Source of the DNA: Rhizobium sp. BK602
Lineage (GTDB): Bacteria; Pseudomonadota; Alphaproteobacteria; Rhizobiales; Rhizobiaceae
NCBI RefSeq assembly: GCF_014195095.1
Contig: NZ_JACIBC010000004.1
Location: 186,001 to 250,000 of the forward strand
Direction: 5' to 3'
DNA: 64,000 bases
Shown here: in pieces, positions 17,278 through 24,062 of the stretch
How the letters are laid out: each line of letters starts with the position of its first letter
Position numbering within the stretch: the first letter of the stretch is position 1
The notes under the pieces: model-generated
What the model was told of the DNA's origin: nothing
The model's input: the letters and a program-made list of their open reading frames with translations, nothing else
Databases searched by the model: none
Made by a program: the position numbers and the translations under genes

Positions 17278-18018
17278 TCATTCGTCCTCGGAGCGGATAT
17301 AGACCTGCAGCGTGTAGCCGATATGCTCCGTCATCAGCACCCTCGCGCGCTCGATATCGCGATCGAGGGCCGCCTCCATCAGCGCCGTATGATGCTCGAT
17401 CGCCATTGCGTCGCGCAGTGCCGCCACCGCCGTCTCGTAGCCGATCGTCAGGCCCGCGGCGGCGCGCTGCGTCGGCGCCAGGCCCAGGAAGCGATGATGA
17501 CGGCGAAGCTGGTCGGTGATGGTGGCCTGAAACCGCAGGAGCCAGTTCGACGACGACGCACTGATCAGCGCGGCGTGAAAGGCCGCATGCTTTTCGTCCC
17601 ATTCGTCGGCCATTTCCTCGGAGGCCGCATCGGGCACGATCTTGCAGCGCGACAGGCGATAATGCGCCGTCACGACGGCGGATTCCCAGTCAGGCCCGCC
17701 CTTTTCGATCGATTCCAGCAGCAACGGCAGCTCGACGACCATCCGCGCCCGCATCAGGTCTTCCAGCTCGGCGCGCGACACCGGCGCGACGGCAAAGCCG
17801 CGATTGGTGACGGCCGTCACCAGCTTTTCGGCTTCCAGCCGCGACAGGGCCTCGCGCAGCGGCGTCCAGCCGAGACCGTAGGCGTCGCGCAGCGCACTGA
17901 GCTTCAGTGATGCGCCGGGCCTGAGCCTGGTGCTGAGAATATCGCGCCGCAGCAGCCAATAGGCCGCCTCCGTCTTGGTCGAGGTGTCCTTGTCCTGCAT
18001 GGTATTCATCCCGGTCAT
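17278..18018 (-). CDS. GntR-family regulator, FCD subfamily
   Basis: About 246 aa; the start is uncertain among in-frame ATGs at 18018, 18009 and 18000, none with a strong ribosome site. The N-terminal winged helix has AAYWLLRRDILSTRLRPGASLKLSALRDAYGLGWTPLREALSRLEAEKLV. The C-terminal FCD helical domain contains the metal-ligand-like EWDEKHAAFHAALISA and ALMEAALDRDIERARVLMTEHI. It is divergent from the importer/kynureninase operon, across a 164-bp AT-rich gap. It is therefore the likely local repressor or activator of that operon, with a tryptophan or kynurenine-pathway effector (inference). Confidence 0.9.
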   Translation of the reverse strand: MTGMNTMQDKDTSTKTEAAYWLLRRDILSTRLRPGASLKLSALRDAYGLGWTPLREALSRLEAEKLVTAVTNRGFAVAPVSRAELEDLMRARMVVELPLLLESIEKGGPDWESAVVTAHYRLSRCKIVPDAASEEMADEWDEKHAAFHAALISASSSNWLLRFQATITDQLRRHHRFLGLAPTQRAAAGLTIGYETAVAALRDAMAIEHHTALMEAALDRDIERARVLMTEHIGYTLQVYIRSEDE

Positions 18019-18070
18019 CGCAGCTGACGGATTATATATAAAATGGTCGTAGAGCAAAAATATATATCAA

Positions 18071-18087
18071 ATGCGCTGATGGCGCAT
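18071..18087. promoter_or_regulatory. Candidate operator, ATGCGC-N5-GCGCAT
   Basis: A perfect 6-bp inverted repeat with a 5-bp centre, flanked by ATATATCA on the left and ATCATATAT on the right, lies between the divergent GntR gene and the importer operon. It sits just upstream of the -35 box at 18103. Position and symmetry fit a binding site for the adjacent regulator; not proven. Confidence 0.4.
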
Positions 18088-18102
18088 ATCATATATCGCA
18101 AA

Positions 18103-18130
18103 TTGACAGAAACACGCCAGCCGCTATGAT
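18103..18130 (+). promoter_or_regulatory. Sigma-70-type promoter of the TrpX-like/kynureninase operon
   Basis: TTGACA (18103-18108) and TATGAT (18125-18130) are separated by 16 bp. The -35 is a perfect consensus match and the -10 matches five of six. The first gene starts 53 bp downstream of the -10 box, after the ribosome site GGGAGGA. Confidence 0.6.
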
Positions 18131-18182
18131 CCGTCTCCACAAGGCCGGAGAACCCGGCCCATAACGAATACGGGAGGAAATC

Positions 18183-19169
18183 ATGCTGAAATCCACATCC
18201 AAATGGCTGTCGGGCCTGGTTGTCGCCGGCGCTTTCATGGCGAGTGTCGCCACGGCGTCCGCCGAGCCGATCAAGATCGCCATCGCCAATTTCGGCGAGC
18301 ATCCGCAGCTCAACGCCTCGATCGCCGGGTTCAAGAAGGCGCTAGCCGACAACGGCTTCGTCGAAGGCAAGGATGTCGTCTACAGCGAGAGCAACACCAG
18401 CTTCGACGCGTCGCTGGTGCCGCAGATGATCGCCAAGCTGCAGTCGGAACATCCGAAGCTGATGTATACGGTGACCACGCCGGTCTCGCAGATCGCCAAG
18501 AAGGCGCTCGCCGGCTCCGGTATCCCGATCGTCTTTTCGGCCGTCACCGATCCGGTCGCCGCCAAGCTCACGCCCTCCTGGGACGCTGGCGACGAAGGCA
18601 TTACCGGCGCGTCCGACCTGCAGGACATCGCCGCCATTATGACCTTCGCCAAGAAGCTGCTGCCGAATGCCAAGCGCTTCGGCGTGCCCTACAATCCGGG
18701 CGAGGCCAATGACGTCGCCCTGTTCGAGAAGGTCAAGGAAGCAGCGCCCGCCGCCGGTTTTGAAGTCGTGGGCGTCGGCGTCGACAGCGTCAACGACATC
18801 CAGCAGCGCATCGCCTCCTTCGCCGGCAAGGTCGACGTGATCTACACGCCCGCCTCCAACCTGTTGCAGCCGGCTATCCCCGCGGTTGCCGCCGCCGCCC
18901 GCCAGGCGCAGATCCCGATCGTCAACTCCGACGATGCCGCCGTGCGCAATGGCGTCGTGCCGGCAAGCTTTGCCGTCAACTACGAACAGGTCGGCGAAAA
19001 TGCCGGCAAGATCGCCGCGCAGATCCTGAAGGGTGCCGATCCCAAGACGATCAAGCCGTCGCGCCCAGCCTATGAAGATCATGCGCCGCTGATCAACAGG
19101 ACGGTTCTGAAAGCCTTTGGCGCCGAAGTGCCGGCATCGCTTGCCGATTGCAATTGCTTCGTGAACTGA
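18183..19169 (+). CDS. ABC substrate-binding protein, TrpX-like (ABC_sub_bind family)
   Basis: 328 aa with a classical signal peptide (residues 1-27, ending ASA). The mature protein begins EPIKIAIANFGEHPQLNASIAGFKKALADNGFVEGKDVVYSESNTSFD, the typical start of the ABC_sub_bind family (TrpX/YtrF group). The family-typical TVTTPVSQIAKKALAGSGIPIVFSAVTDPVAA and VDVIYTPASNLLQPAIPAVAAAARQAQIPIVNSDD are both present. It is the first gene of a five-gene operon with a cognate ATPase and permease and two kynurenine-pathway enzymes. That context suggests it binds tryptophan, kynurenine or N-formylkynurenine (inference). Some family members bind other aromatic or small ligands. Confidence 0.9.
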   Translation: MLKSTSKWLSGLVVAGAFMASVATASAEPIKIAIANFGEHPQLNASIAGFKKALADNGFVEGKDVVYSESNTSFDASLVPQMIAKLQSEHPKLMYTVTTPVSQIAKKALAGSGIPIVFSAVTDPVAAKLTPSWDAGDEGITGASDLQDIAAIMTFAKKLLPNAKRFGVPYNPGEANDVALFEKVKEAAPAAGFEVVGVGVDSVNDIQQRIASFAGKVDVIYTPASNLLQPAIPAVAAAARQAQIPIVNSDDAAVRNGVVPASFAVNYEQVGENAGKIAAQILKGADPKTIKPSRPAYEDHAPLINRTVLKAFGAEVPASLADCNCFVN

Positions 19170-19255
19170 CAAGCGGCATCTTCAATACACAATTCGGATA
19201 CATGGCGGCGTCGCCAACGCCGCCATTTTGCAAGTTATTCCGCAGGGAGGCACGG

Positions 19256-20035
19256 ATGCTGGACATCAAATCCGCGCGCAAGGTTTTCTACAAGGGACAG
19301 CCGGACGAGAAGGTGGCGCTTGATGGCCTCACCCTCTCGCTCAAATCAGGCGAATTCGGCGTGGTCATCGGCTCGAACGGCGCCGGCAAGAGCAGCATGC
19401 TCAACGCCATTTCCGGCGCGCTCAGCCTCGATTCCGGCCAGATCGTCATCAATGGCGACGATGTTACCGGCATGCCGGTGCACAAGCGCGCCGCCCGCCT
19501 CGCCCGTGTCTTCCAGGACCCGATGAAGGGCACCGCCGCTAGCATGACGGTCGCCGAAAACATGCTGCTGGCCGAGCTGCGGGGCAAGAAGCGCGGCCTG
19601 CGCCAGGGCCTGAACGCGACGCGGCTCGCCGGCTACAGGGAGCGGCTTGCCGTCCTCGGCCTCGGCCTGGAAAACCGGCTGGACACCAAGGTCGAGCTCT
19701 TGTCCGGCGGCCAGCGGCAATCGCTGTCGCTGATCATGGCCGTCGGCGGTTCGCCTGATGTCCTCCTGCTCGACGAACACACGGCCGCACTCGACCCGCG
19801 CACCGCCGATATCGTCATGCAGGCGACGGTGCGCACCGTCGAGGCGCTGAAGCTGACGACCCTCATGGTGACGCATAACATGCAGCACGCCGTCGATTTC
19901 GGCGACAGCATCATCATGCTCGATGCCGGCCGCGTGCATCTCGAAATCACCGGCGAAGGCAAGCAGCGCATCACCGTGCCCGAACTGATCGGTCATTTCG
20001 CCGTCAAGACCGACCGCATGCTGCTGGTGAGCTGA
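19256..20035 (+). CDS. ABC transporter ATP-binding protein, TrpZ-like
   Basis: 259 aa from MLDIKSARKVFYKGQPDEKVALDG; GGGAGG sits just before this ATG, and the in-frame extension upstream is not protein-like. Walker A is GSNGAGKSS (about residues 40-48), signature LLSGGQRQS, Walker B VLLLDEHTAALDP and H-loop VTHNMQHAVDFGD. The unusual DEHTAALDP Walker B/D-loop is characteristic of the ATPases that go with ABC_sub_bind proteins. It is separated from the permease gene by 4 bp and works with it as the importer engine. Confidence 0.92.
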   Translation: MLDIKSARKVFYKGQPDEKVALDGLTLSLKSGEFGVVIGSNGAGKSSMLNAISGALSLDSGQIVINGDDVTGMPVHKRAARLARVFQDPMKGTAASMTVAENMLLAELRGKKRGLRQGLNATRLAGYRERLAVLGLGLENRLDTKVELLSGGQRQSLSLIMAVGGSPDVLLLDEHTAALDPRTADIVMQATVRTVEALKLTTLMVTHNMQHAVDFGDSIIMLDAGRVHLEITGEGKQRITVPELIGHFAVKTDRMLLVS

Positions 20036-20039
20036 TATC

Positions 20040-20963
20040 ATGGATTTCCTTCAGACAACCATTTCGAGCTTCGTCTCGCTGATCCCGGTCACGCTGGCCC
20101 AGAGCTTCATCCTGAGCTTCGTCGTGCTCGGCATCATGATCCCGTTCCGCATGCTGAGCTTTCCGGACCTGACGAGCGAGGGCGCCTTCCCGCTCGGCGG
20201 CTGCGTCTGCGGCATCCTGCTTGCGGCCGGTGTCACGCCGCCGCTGGCGATCGTAGCCGCCTTCGCCGTCGGCCTTGCGGCCGGCTGCTGCACGGCCTTC
20301 ATCCACCTGCGCTTCCGCATTCATACGCTGCTCGCCGGCATCCTGATGTCGACCATGCTCTACAGCATCAATCTCGGCATCATGGGCAAATCGAACCTCT
20401 CCGTCTTCGGCTCGCCGACCGTGTTCGACTGGGTGCCGTTCGCCCAAGCCGGCTTCCCGGTGAGCAAGATCGTCGTTGCCGGCCTGCTCGCACTCATCGT
20501 CCTGATCGGGCTGAACCTCTATTTCAAGACCGAGAAGGGCACCGCCATGCGCGCCGTCGGCGCCAATCCGGACATGGCCGAGGCGCAGGGCATCAATGTC
20601 TGGGCCGCCACCATCGGCGGCGTCGGCATCGCCAGTGCCTTTTCGGCCGGCAGCGGCGCGCTGATGGTGCAGTCGCAGGGCTTTGCCGACGTCAACATGG
20701 GCATCGGCATCCTGATCAACGGCCTGGCGGCGCTGATGATCGGCGAGGCCTTCACCGGCAAGCAGACTGTGCTGCGGCAGCTGCTCGCACCCTTCATCGG
20801 CTCGATCATCTATTACCAGCTCGTATCGCTGTGCCTTGCCGCCGGCATGCCGCCGCCGAACCTCAAGCTCGCAACCGGCCTGTTCGTGCTCGCCATGCTG
20901 GCGCTGCCGAGCATCCGCCGCAGCCGCGGCGGCGCACCCGCCAGAGAAGCCATGCGCGAATAA
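20040..20963 (+). CDS. ABC transporter permease, TrpY-like (BPD_transp_2 family)
   Basis: 307 aa with eight to nine hydrophobic segments. Its beginning, with FILSFVVLGIMIPFRMLSFPDLTSEGAFPLGG, and its middle, with KTEKGTAMRAVGANPDMAEAQGI, fit the BPD_transp_2 permeases of the ribose/branched-chain/TrpXYZ group. The ATPase gene ends 4 bp upstream and the kynureninase gene starts 13 bp downstream, so one transcript is expected. A single permease gene implies a homodimeric channel. Confidence 0.92.
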   Translation: MDFLQTTISSFVSLIPVTLAQSFILSFVVLGIMIPFRMLSFPDLTSEGAFPLGGCVCGILLAAGVTPPLAIVAAFAVGLAAGCCTAFIHLRFRIHTLLAGILMSTMLYSINLGIMGKSNLSVFGSPTVFDWVPFAQAGFPVSKIVVAGLLALIVLIGLNLYFKTEKGTAMRAVGANPDMAEAQGINVWAATIGGVGIASAFSAGSGALMVQSQGFADVNMGIGILINGLAALMIGEAFTGKQTVLRQLLAPFIGSIIYYQLVSLCLAAGMPPPNLKLATGLFVLAMLALPSIRRSRGGAPAREAMRE

Positions 20964-20976
20964 AAGGGCCAATCTT

Positions 20977-22224
20977 ATGGACAGCCTTCCCGATCTTGCC
21001 GCCATCGAGGCCATGGACGAGGCCGATCCGCTGCGCGTCTTCCGCAGCCGCTTCGCCCTGCCGCATGGCGCCATCTATCTCGACGGCAACTCCCTCGGCG
21101 CCGCATCGCACGATGTCTTCGCCGAGCTCAAGCAGGCGATGATGGAGGAGTGGGGCAACGGCCTGATCCGCAGCTGGAACAGCGCCGGGTGGTTCAACCT
21201 GCCGGTCGAACTCGGCGACCGCATCGGCCGGCTGATCGGCGCGGCATCGGGTCAGACGGTGGTCGCCGACTCCACGTCGATCAATATCTACAAGGCCTTG
21301 CATGCGGCGCTCGCCATGCGCCCCGACCGCACCATCATCGTCGCCGAGGGCGACAGTTTTCCAACCGACCTCTATATGGCCGAAGGCGTGGCCTCGACAC
21401 GGCCGGGCACCGAGCTTCGGCTTGAGGGCCGGGATGGCGACGACATCGAAAGCCTGATCGACGGCCAGACCGCCGTCGTGCTCGTCAATCACGTCAACTA
21501 CAAGACCGGCGCGCTGCGGGACATGGCCGGGCTGACGCGAAAGATCCAGGCGGCCGGGGCTCTGGTCATCTGGGATCTCTGCCATAGCGCCGGCGCCCTG
21601 CCGGTCGATCTCGATGGATCAGGGGCAGATTTCGCCGTCGGCTGCACCTATAAATATCTGAACGGCGGCCCCGGCGCGCCGGCCTTCATCTATGCCGCGC
21701 GCCGTCATCATGGCTCGATCGTCCAGCCGCTCAGCGGCTGGTGGAGCCATGCCCGGCCCTTCGCCTTCGAGCAGGGCTTCGCCCAGGGCGAAGGCATCAA
21801 GCGCTTCCTGTGCGGCACGCCGCCGGTCCTGTCGCTCAGAGCCCTGAAGGGCGCGCTGGGTGTCTGGGACGAGGTCGATCTTGCTACCTTGCGCCGCAAA
21901 AGCATCGCGCTCGGCGATCTCTTCATCCGGCTGGTCGAGGCCAAGTGCGGTCCTTATGGCGTCGTGCTGGACACGACCCGCGACAGCGAAAAACGCGGCA
22001 GCCAGGTCTCCTTCACGCATGAGAACGGCTATGAAATCATGCAGGCCCTGATCGAGCGCGGCGTCATCGGCGATTTCCGCGCACCGTTTACCCTGCGCTT
22101 CGGCTTCACGCCGCTCTATGTCAGCTATCGCGATGTCTGGCAGGCGGCCGGCGTGCTGGAGGATATTCTGAGCAGCGGCTCATGGAAGGATGCACGCTTT
22201 GCCGTGCGCTCCGCCGTGACCTGA
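20977..22224 (+). CDS. kynU: Kynureninase
   Basis: 415 aa from MDSLPDLAAIEAMDEADPL; AAGGG precedes the ATG. Kynureninase is a PLP enzyme that splits kynurenine (or 3-hydroxykynurenine) into anthranilate (or 3-hydroxyanthranilate) and alanine. Fold-type I motifs are present: YLDGNSLG (34-41), the PLP-phosphate-contacting TSIN segment, IWDLCHSAGALPVDL with D200, and CTYKYLNGGPG with the Schiff-base lysine K226. The length is normal for the family. It follows the importer permease by 13 bp and precedes the formamidase-like hydrolase by 34 bp. Tryptophan 2,3-dioxygenase is not in the operon, so the operon seems built for imported N-formylkynurenine or kynurenine. Confidence 0.95.
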   Translation: MDSLPDLAAIEAMDEADPLRVFRSRFALPHGAIYLDGNSLGAASHDVFAELKQAMMEEWGNGLIRSWNSAGWFNLPVELGDRIGRLIGAASGQTVVADSTSINIYKALHAALAMRPDRTIIVAEGDSFPTDLYMAEGVASTRPGTELRLEGRDGDDIESLIDGQTAVVLVNHVNYKTGALRDMAGLTRKIQAAGALVIWDLCHSAGALPVDLDGSGADFAVGCTYKYLNGGPGAPAFIYAARRHHGSIVQPLSGWWSHARPFAFEQGFAQGEGIKRFLCGTPPVLSLRALKGALGVWDEVDLATLRRKSIALGDLFIRLVEAKCGPYGVVLDTTRDSEKRGSQVSFTHENGYEIMQALIERGVIGDFRAPFTLRFGFTPLYVSYRDVWQAAGVLEDILSSGSWKDARFAVRSAVT

Positions 22225-22258
22225 GACCGCGACGATCGGGCAAGAGGCAATAGAGATC

Positions 22259-23089
22259 ATGGGCTATTTCAGGATTACCGACTGGGACAGCGCCTACACG
22301 AATGGCGCCTATATCGTCGATGGCGATCGATGGCCGGCTGCCTGGGTGGAGCCGGCGCGGCATTTCCGCGACGCCATGGCGACGGACGGTCGGGCCAGGC
22401 TGGATCTCGCCTATGGCCCGCGCCCGCGCAACCGTTTCGATCTCTTCCTGCCGTCCGGACTGCCGAAAGGATTGGTCGTCTTCATCCATGGCGGCTACTG
22501 GCTGCAGCTGGACAAGAGCTATTGGTCGCATCTGGCCGCCGGCGCCGTTTCCGGCGGTTACGCCGTTGCCATCCCCTCCTATACGCTCTGCCCGGATATC
22601 CGCATCGGCGGCATCGGGCAGGAGATCGCGGCGGCGATCGAGGCTGCCGCCGGCATGATCGATGGGCCGCTGATCCTCACCGGACATTCGGCCGGCGGCC
22701 AGCTCGCCGCCCGCATGGTGACGACTACCTCGCCGCTTGCGGCTTCCGTCCGGGAGCGCATCCGGCATGTGCTGCCCATTTCCGGCCTGCATGACCTGCG
22801 CCCGATCATGAAGAGAAGCATGAATGCGCAATTGCGCATCGACGTGGCCGAAGCCTTGGCGGAAAGCCCGGCGCTGCTGGAGCCGATGAGCGATACTCGC
22901 CTCACCTGCTGGGTCGGCGGTGCGGAACGGTCGGAATTCATCCGCCAGAACGCGCTTCTCGCCAATATCTGGACCGGCCTCGGCGCGGCGACCGCAACGG
23001 TCGTCGAGCCGGACCGGAACCATTACACCATATTGGACGGTCTTGCCGATCCCGAGCATCCACTGACGCGGAGCCTGCTCGGCGACTGA
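22259..23089 (+). CDS. Alpha/beta hydrolase, kynurenine formamidase-like
   Basis: 276 aa. The oxyanion motif HGGYW is at residues 77-81 and the nucleophile elbow GHSAGG is centred on S144. The late Asp and His are expected around LTCWVGGAERSEF and EPDRNHYTI. HGGxW plus GxSAGG is the signature of the esterase-type (eukaryote-like) kynurenine formamidases. These hydrolyse N-formyl-L-kynurenine to kynurenine and formate. Position directly after kynU supports that role. It is not homologous to the metal-dependent cyclase-fold KynB of Pseudomonas. A generic carboxylesterase role cannot be excluded. Confidence 0.88.
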   Translation: MGYFRITDWDSAYTNGAYIVDGDRWPAAWVEPARHFRDAMATDGRARLDLAYGPRPRNRFDLFLPSGLPKGLVVFIHGGYWLQLDKSYWSHLAAGAVSGGYAVAIPSYTLCPDIRIGGIGQEIAAAIEAAAGMIDGPLILTGHSAGGQLAARMVTTTSPLAASVRERIRHVLPISGLHDLRPIMKRSMNAQLRIDVAEALAESPALLEPMSDTRLTCWVGGAERSEFIRQNALLANIWTGLGAATATVVEPDRNHYTILDGLADPEHPLTRSLLGD

Positions 23090-23104
23090 TCGCAGACGGC
23101 AGCC

Positions 23105-23527
23105 TCAGGCCTTGACCGGCGCATTGATCGCCCAGGTGATACCGAAGGGATCGCGCAGCTGCCCCCAGCGGTCACCCCAGAACATCACCTGCGGCGCCAT
23201 CAGAACCTCGGCTCCGGCGTCGACGGCGCGCTTCCACCAGGGATCGAGATCGTCGACAAGCAGTTGCAGCGAGAAGGCCTGCGGCTTTTCCACGCCGTAG
23301 CCATGTTCGGGATAGAAATCGCCGAGCATCAGCGAGCTACCGTTGACATAGAGGTGGACATGCATCGTTCGGCCCTGTTCGTCGGCCGGATACATGAAGG
23401 CGAGTTCGGCGCCGAAGGCACGCTTGTAGAATTCGGCCGCCTTCACGGCGCCCTCCACCATCACATAGGCCACCAGCCCACCCTTGGCCGGGATTTTCGG
23501 CTGGGATGATTGTTCTGCATCGGTCAT
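23105..23527 (-). CDS. VOC-family (glyoxalase/bleomycin resistance) protein
   Basis: 140 aa from MTDAEQSSQPKIPAKGGLVAYVMVEGAVKAAEFYKRAFGAEL; GAGGAAA lies before the ATG. It shows the two beta-alpha-beta-beta-beta modules of the VOC fold, with the PhnB-like features MHVHLYVNGSSLMLGDFYPEHG and VMFWGDRWGQLRDPFGITWAI. Members of this PhnB/YdhR-like group are metal-binding-fold proteins of mostly unknown reaction. It is a single gene, convergent with the kynurenine operon, 15 bp from it. Confidence 0.88.
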   Translation of the reverse strand: MTDAEQSSQPKIPAKGGLVAYVMVEGAVKAAEFYKRAFGAELAFMYPADEQGRTMHVHLYVNGSSLMLGDFYPEHGYGVEKPQAFSLQLLVDDLDPWWKRAVDAGAEVLMAPQVMFWGDRWGQLRDPFGITWAINAPVKA

Positions 23528-23684
23528 GATCGTTTCCTCGAAACAGGTTTGAAGGTTGCGCCCGTCGGCGGGCTGCTCCAAGGACGATGGCCGGTCACGT
23601 TTCCCGACAGGCAAGGCTAAAGATTTTTGCCTATGATCATTTCATGGCAAAACATCTTGCATCCGAACGAAAGGCGAGAGGCAT

Positions 23685-24062
23685 ATGGATCGACGACCGA
23701 TACTGCTGCTCTGCCTCGGTGTGCTCGCCACGACGGCCCATCATTGTTCGGCATCCGAAGCCGCCTATCGTAGCATAGAGGACGACAGGACGAATGGCGT
23801 GAAGCACGGCCTCTTCGAGATCCGGGAAGAGGCGAGACGGTTCATCGCCAGGGAAAATCTGTCCCGCGGCACCGATTGGAAAGTGCTTGACCCGAACCTG
23901 AAGATTCAGGTGCCGCGATGTGCCGTTCCGCTGACGGTCAAGTGGGTTCCCAAAACCTATGGCCTATCCGCGCCGAATGTCGCCGTCACCTGCGCCGGGA
24001 CCGTTGGCGGCAGCTGGGAAAGGCACTGGAACGTCTTCGTTCCCGTCACCTCAGAACGATGA
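23685..24062 (+). CDS. Small secreted protein resembling the N-terminal part of FlgA
   Basis: 125 aa with an N-terminal signal peptide (PILLLCLGVLATTAHHCSA). The mature part includes DPNLKIQVPRCAVPLTVKW, then NVAVTCAGTVGG and WNVFVPV. This order (a Cys-Pro-Leu strand, a V-x-C-A/G strand, W-x-V-x-VPV) recalls the N-terminal module of the P-ring assembly chaperone FlgA. The C-terminal SAF part of FlgA is missing. The two cysteines could form a disulfide. GAGAGG precedes the start. Its end overlaps the convergent PAS-GGDEF-EAL gene by 12 bp. Homology is a visual impression only. Confidence 0.6.
   Translation: MDRRPILLLCLGVLATTAHHCSASEAAYRSIEDDRTNGVKHGLFEIREEARRFIARENLSRGTDWKVLDPNLKIQVPRCAVPLTVKWVPKTYGLSAPNVAVTCAGTVGGSWERHWNVFVPVTSER

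Noticed and set aside
16688..17519. Rightward frames in the AT-rich gap before the type I exporter
   Set aside because: They begin inside the exporter gene or within AT-rich promoter DNA, and have no family resemblance or ribosome site.
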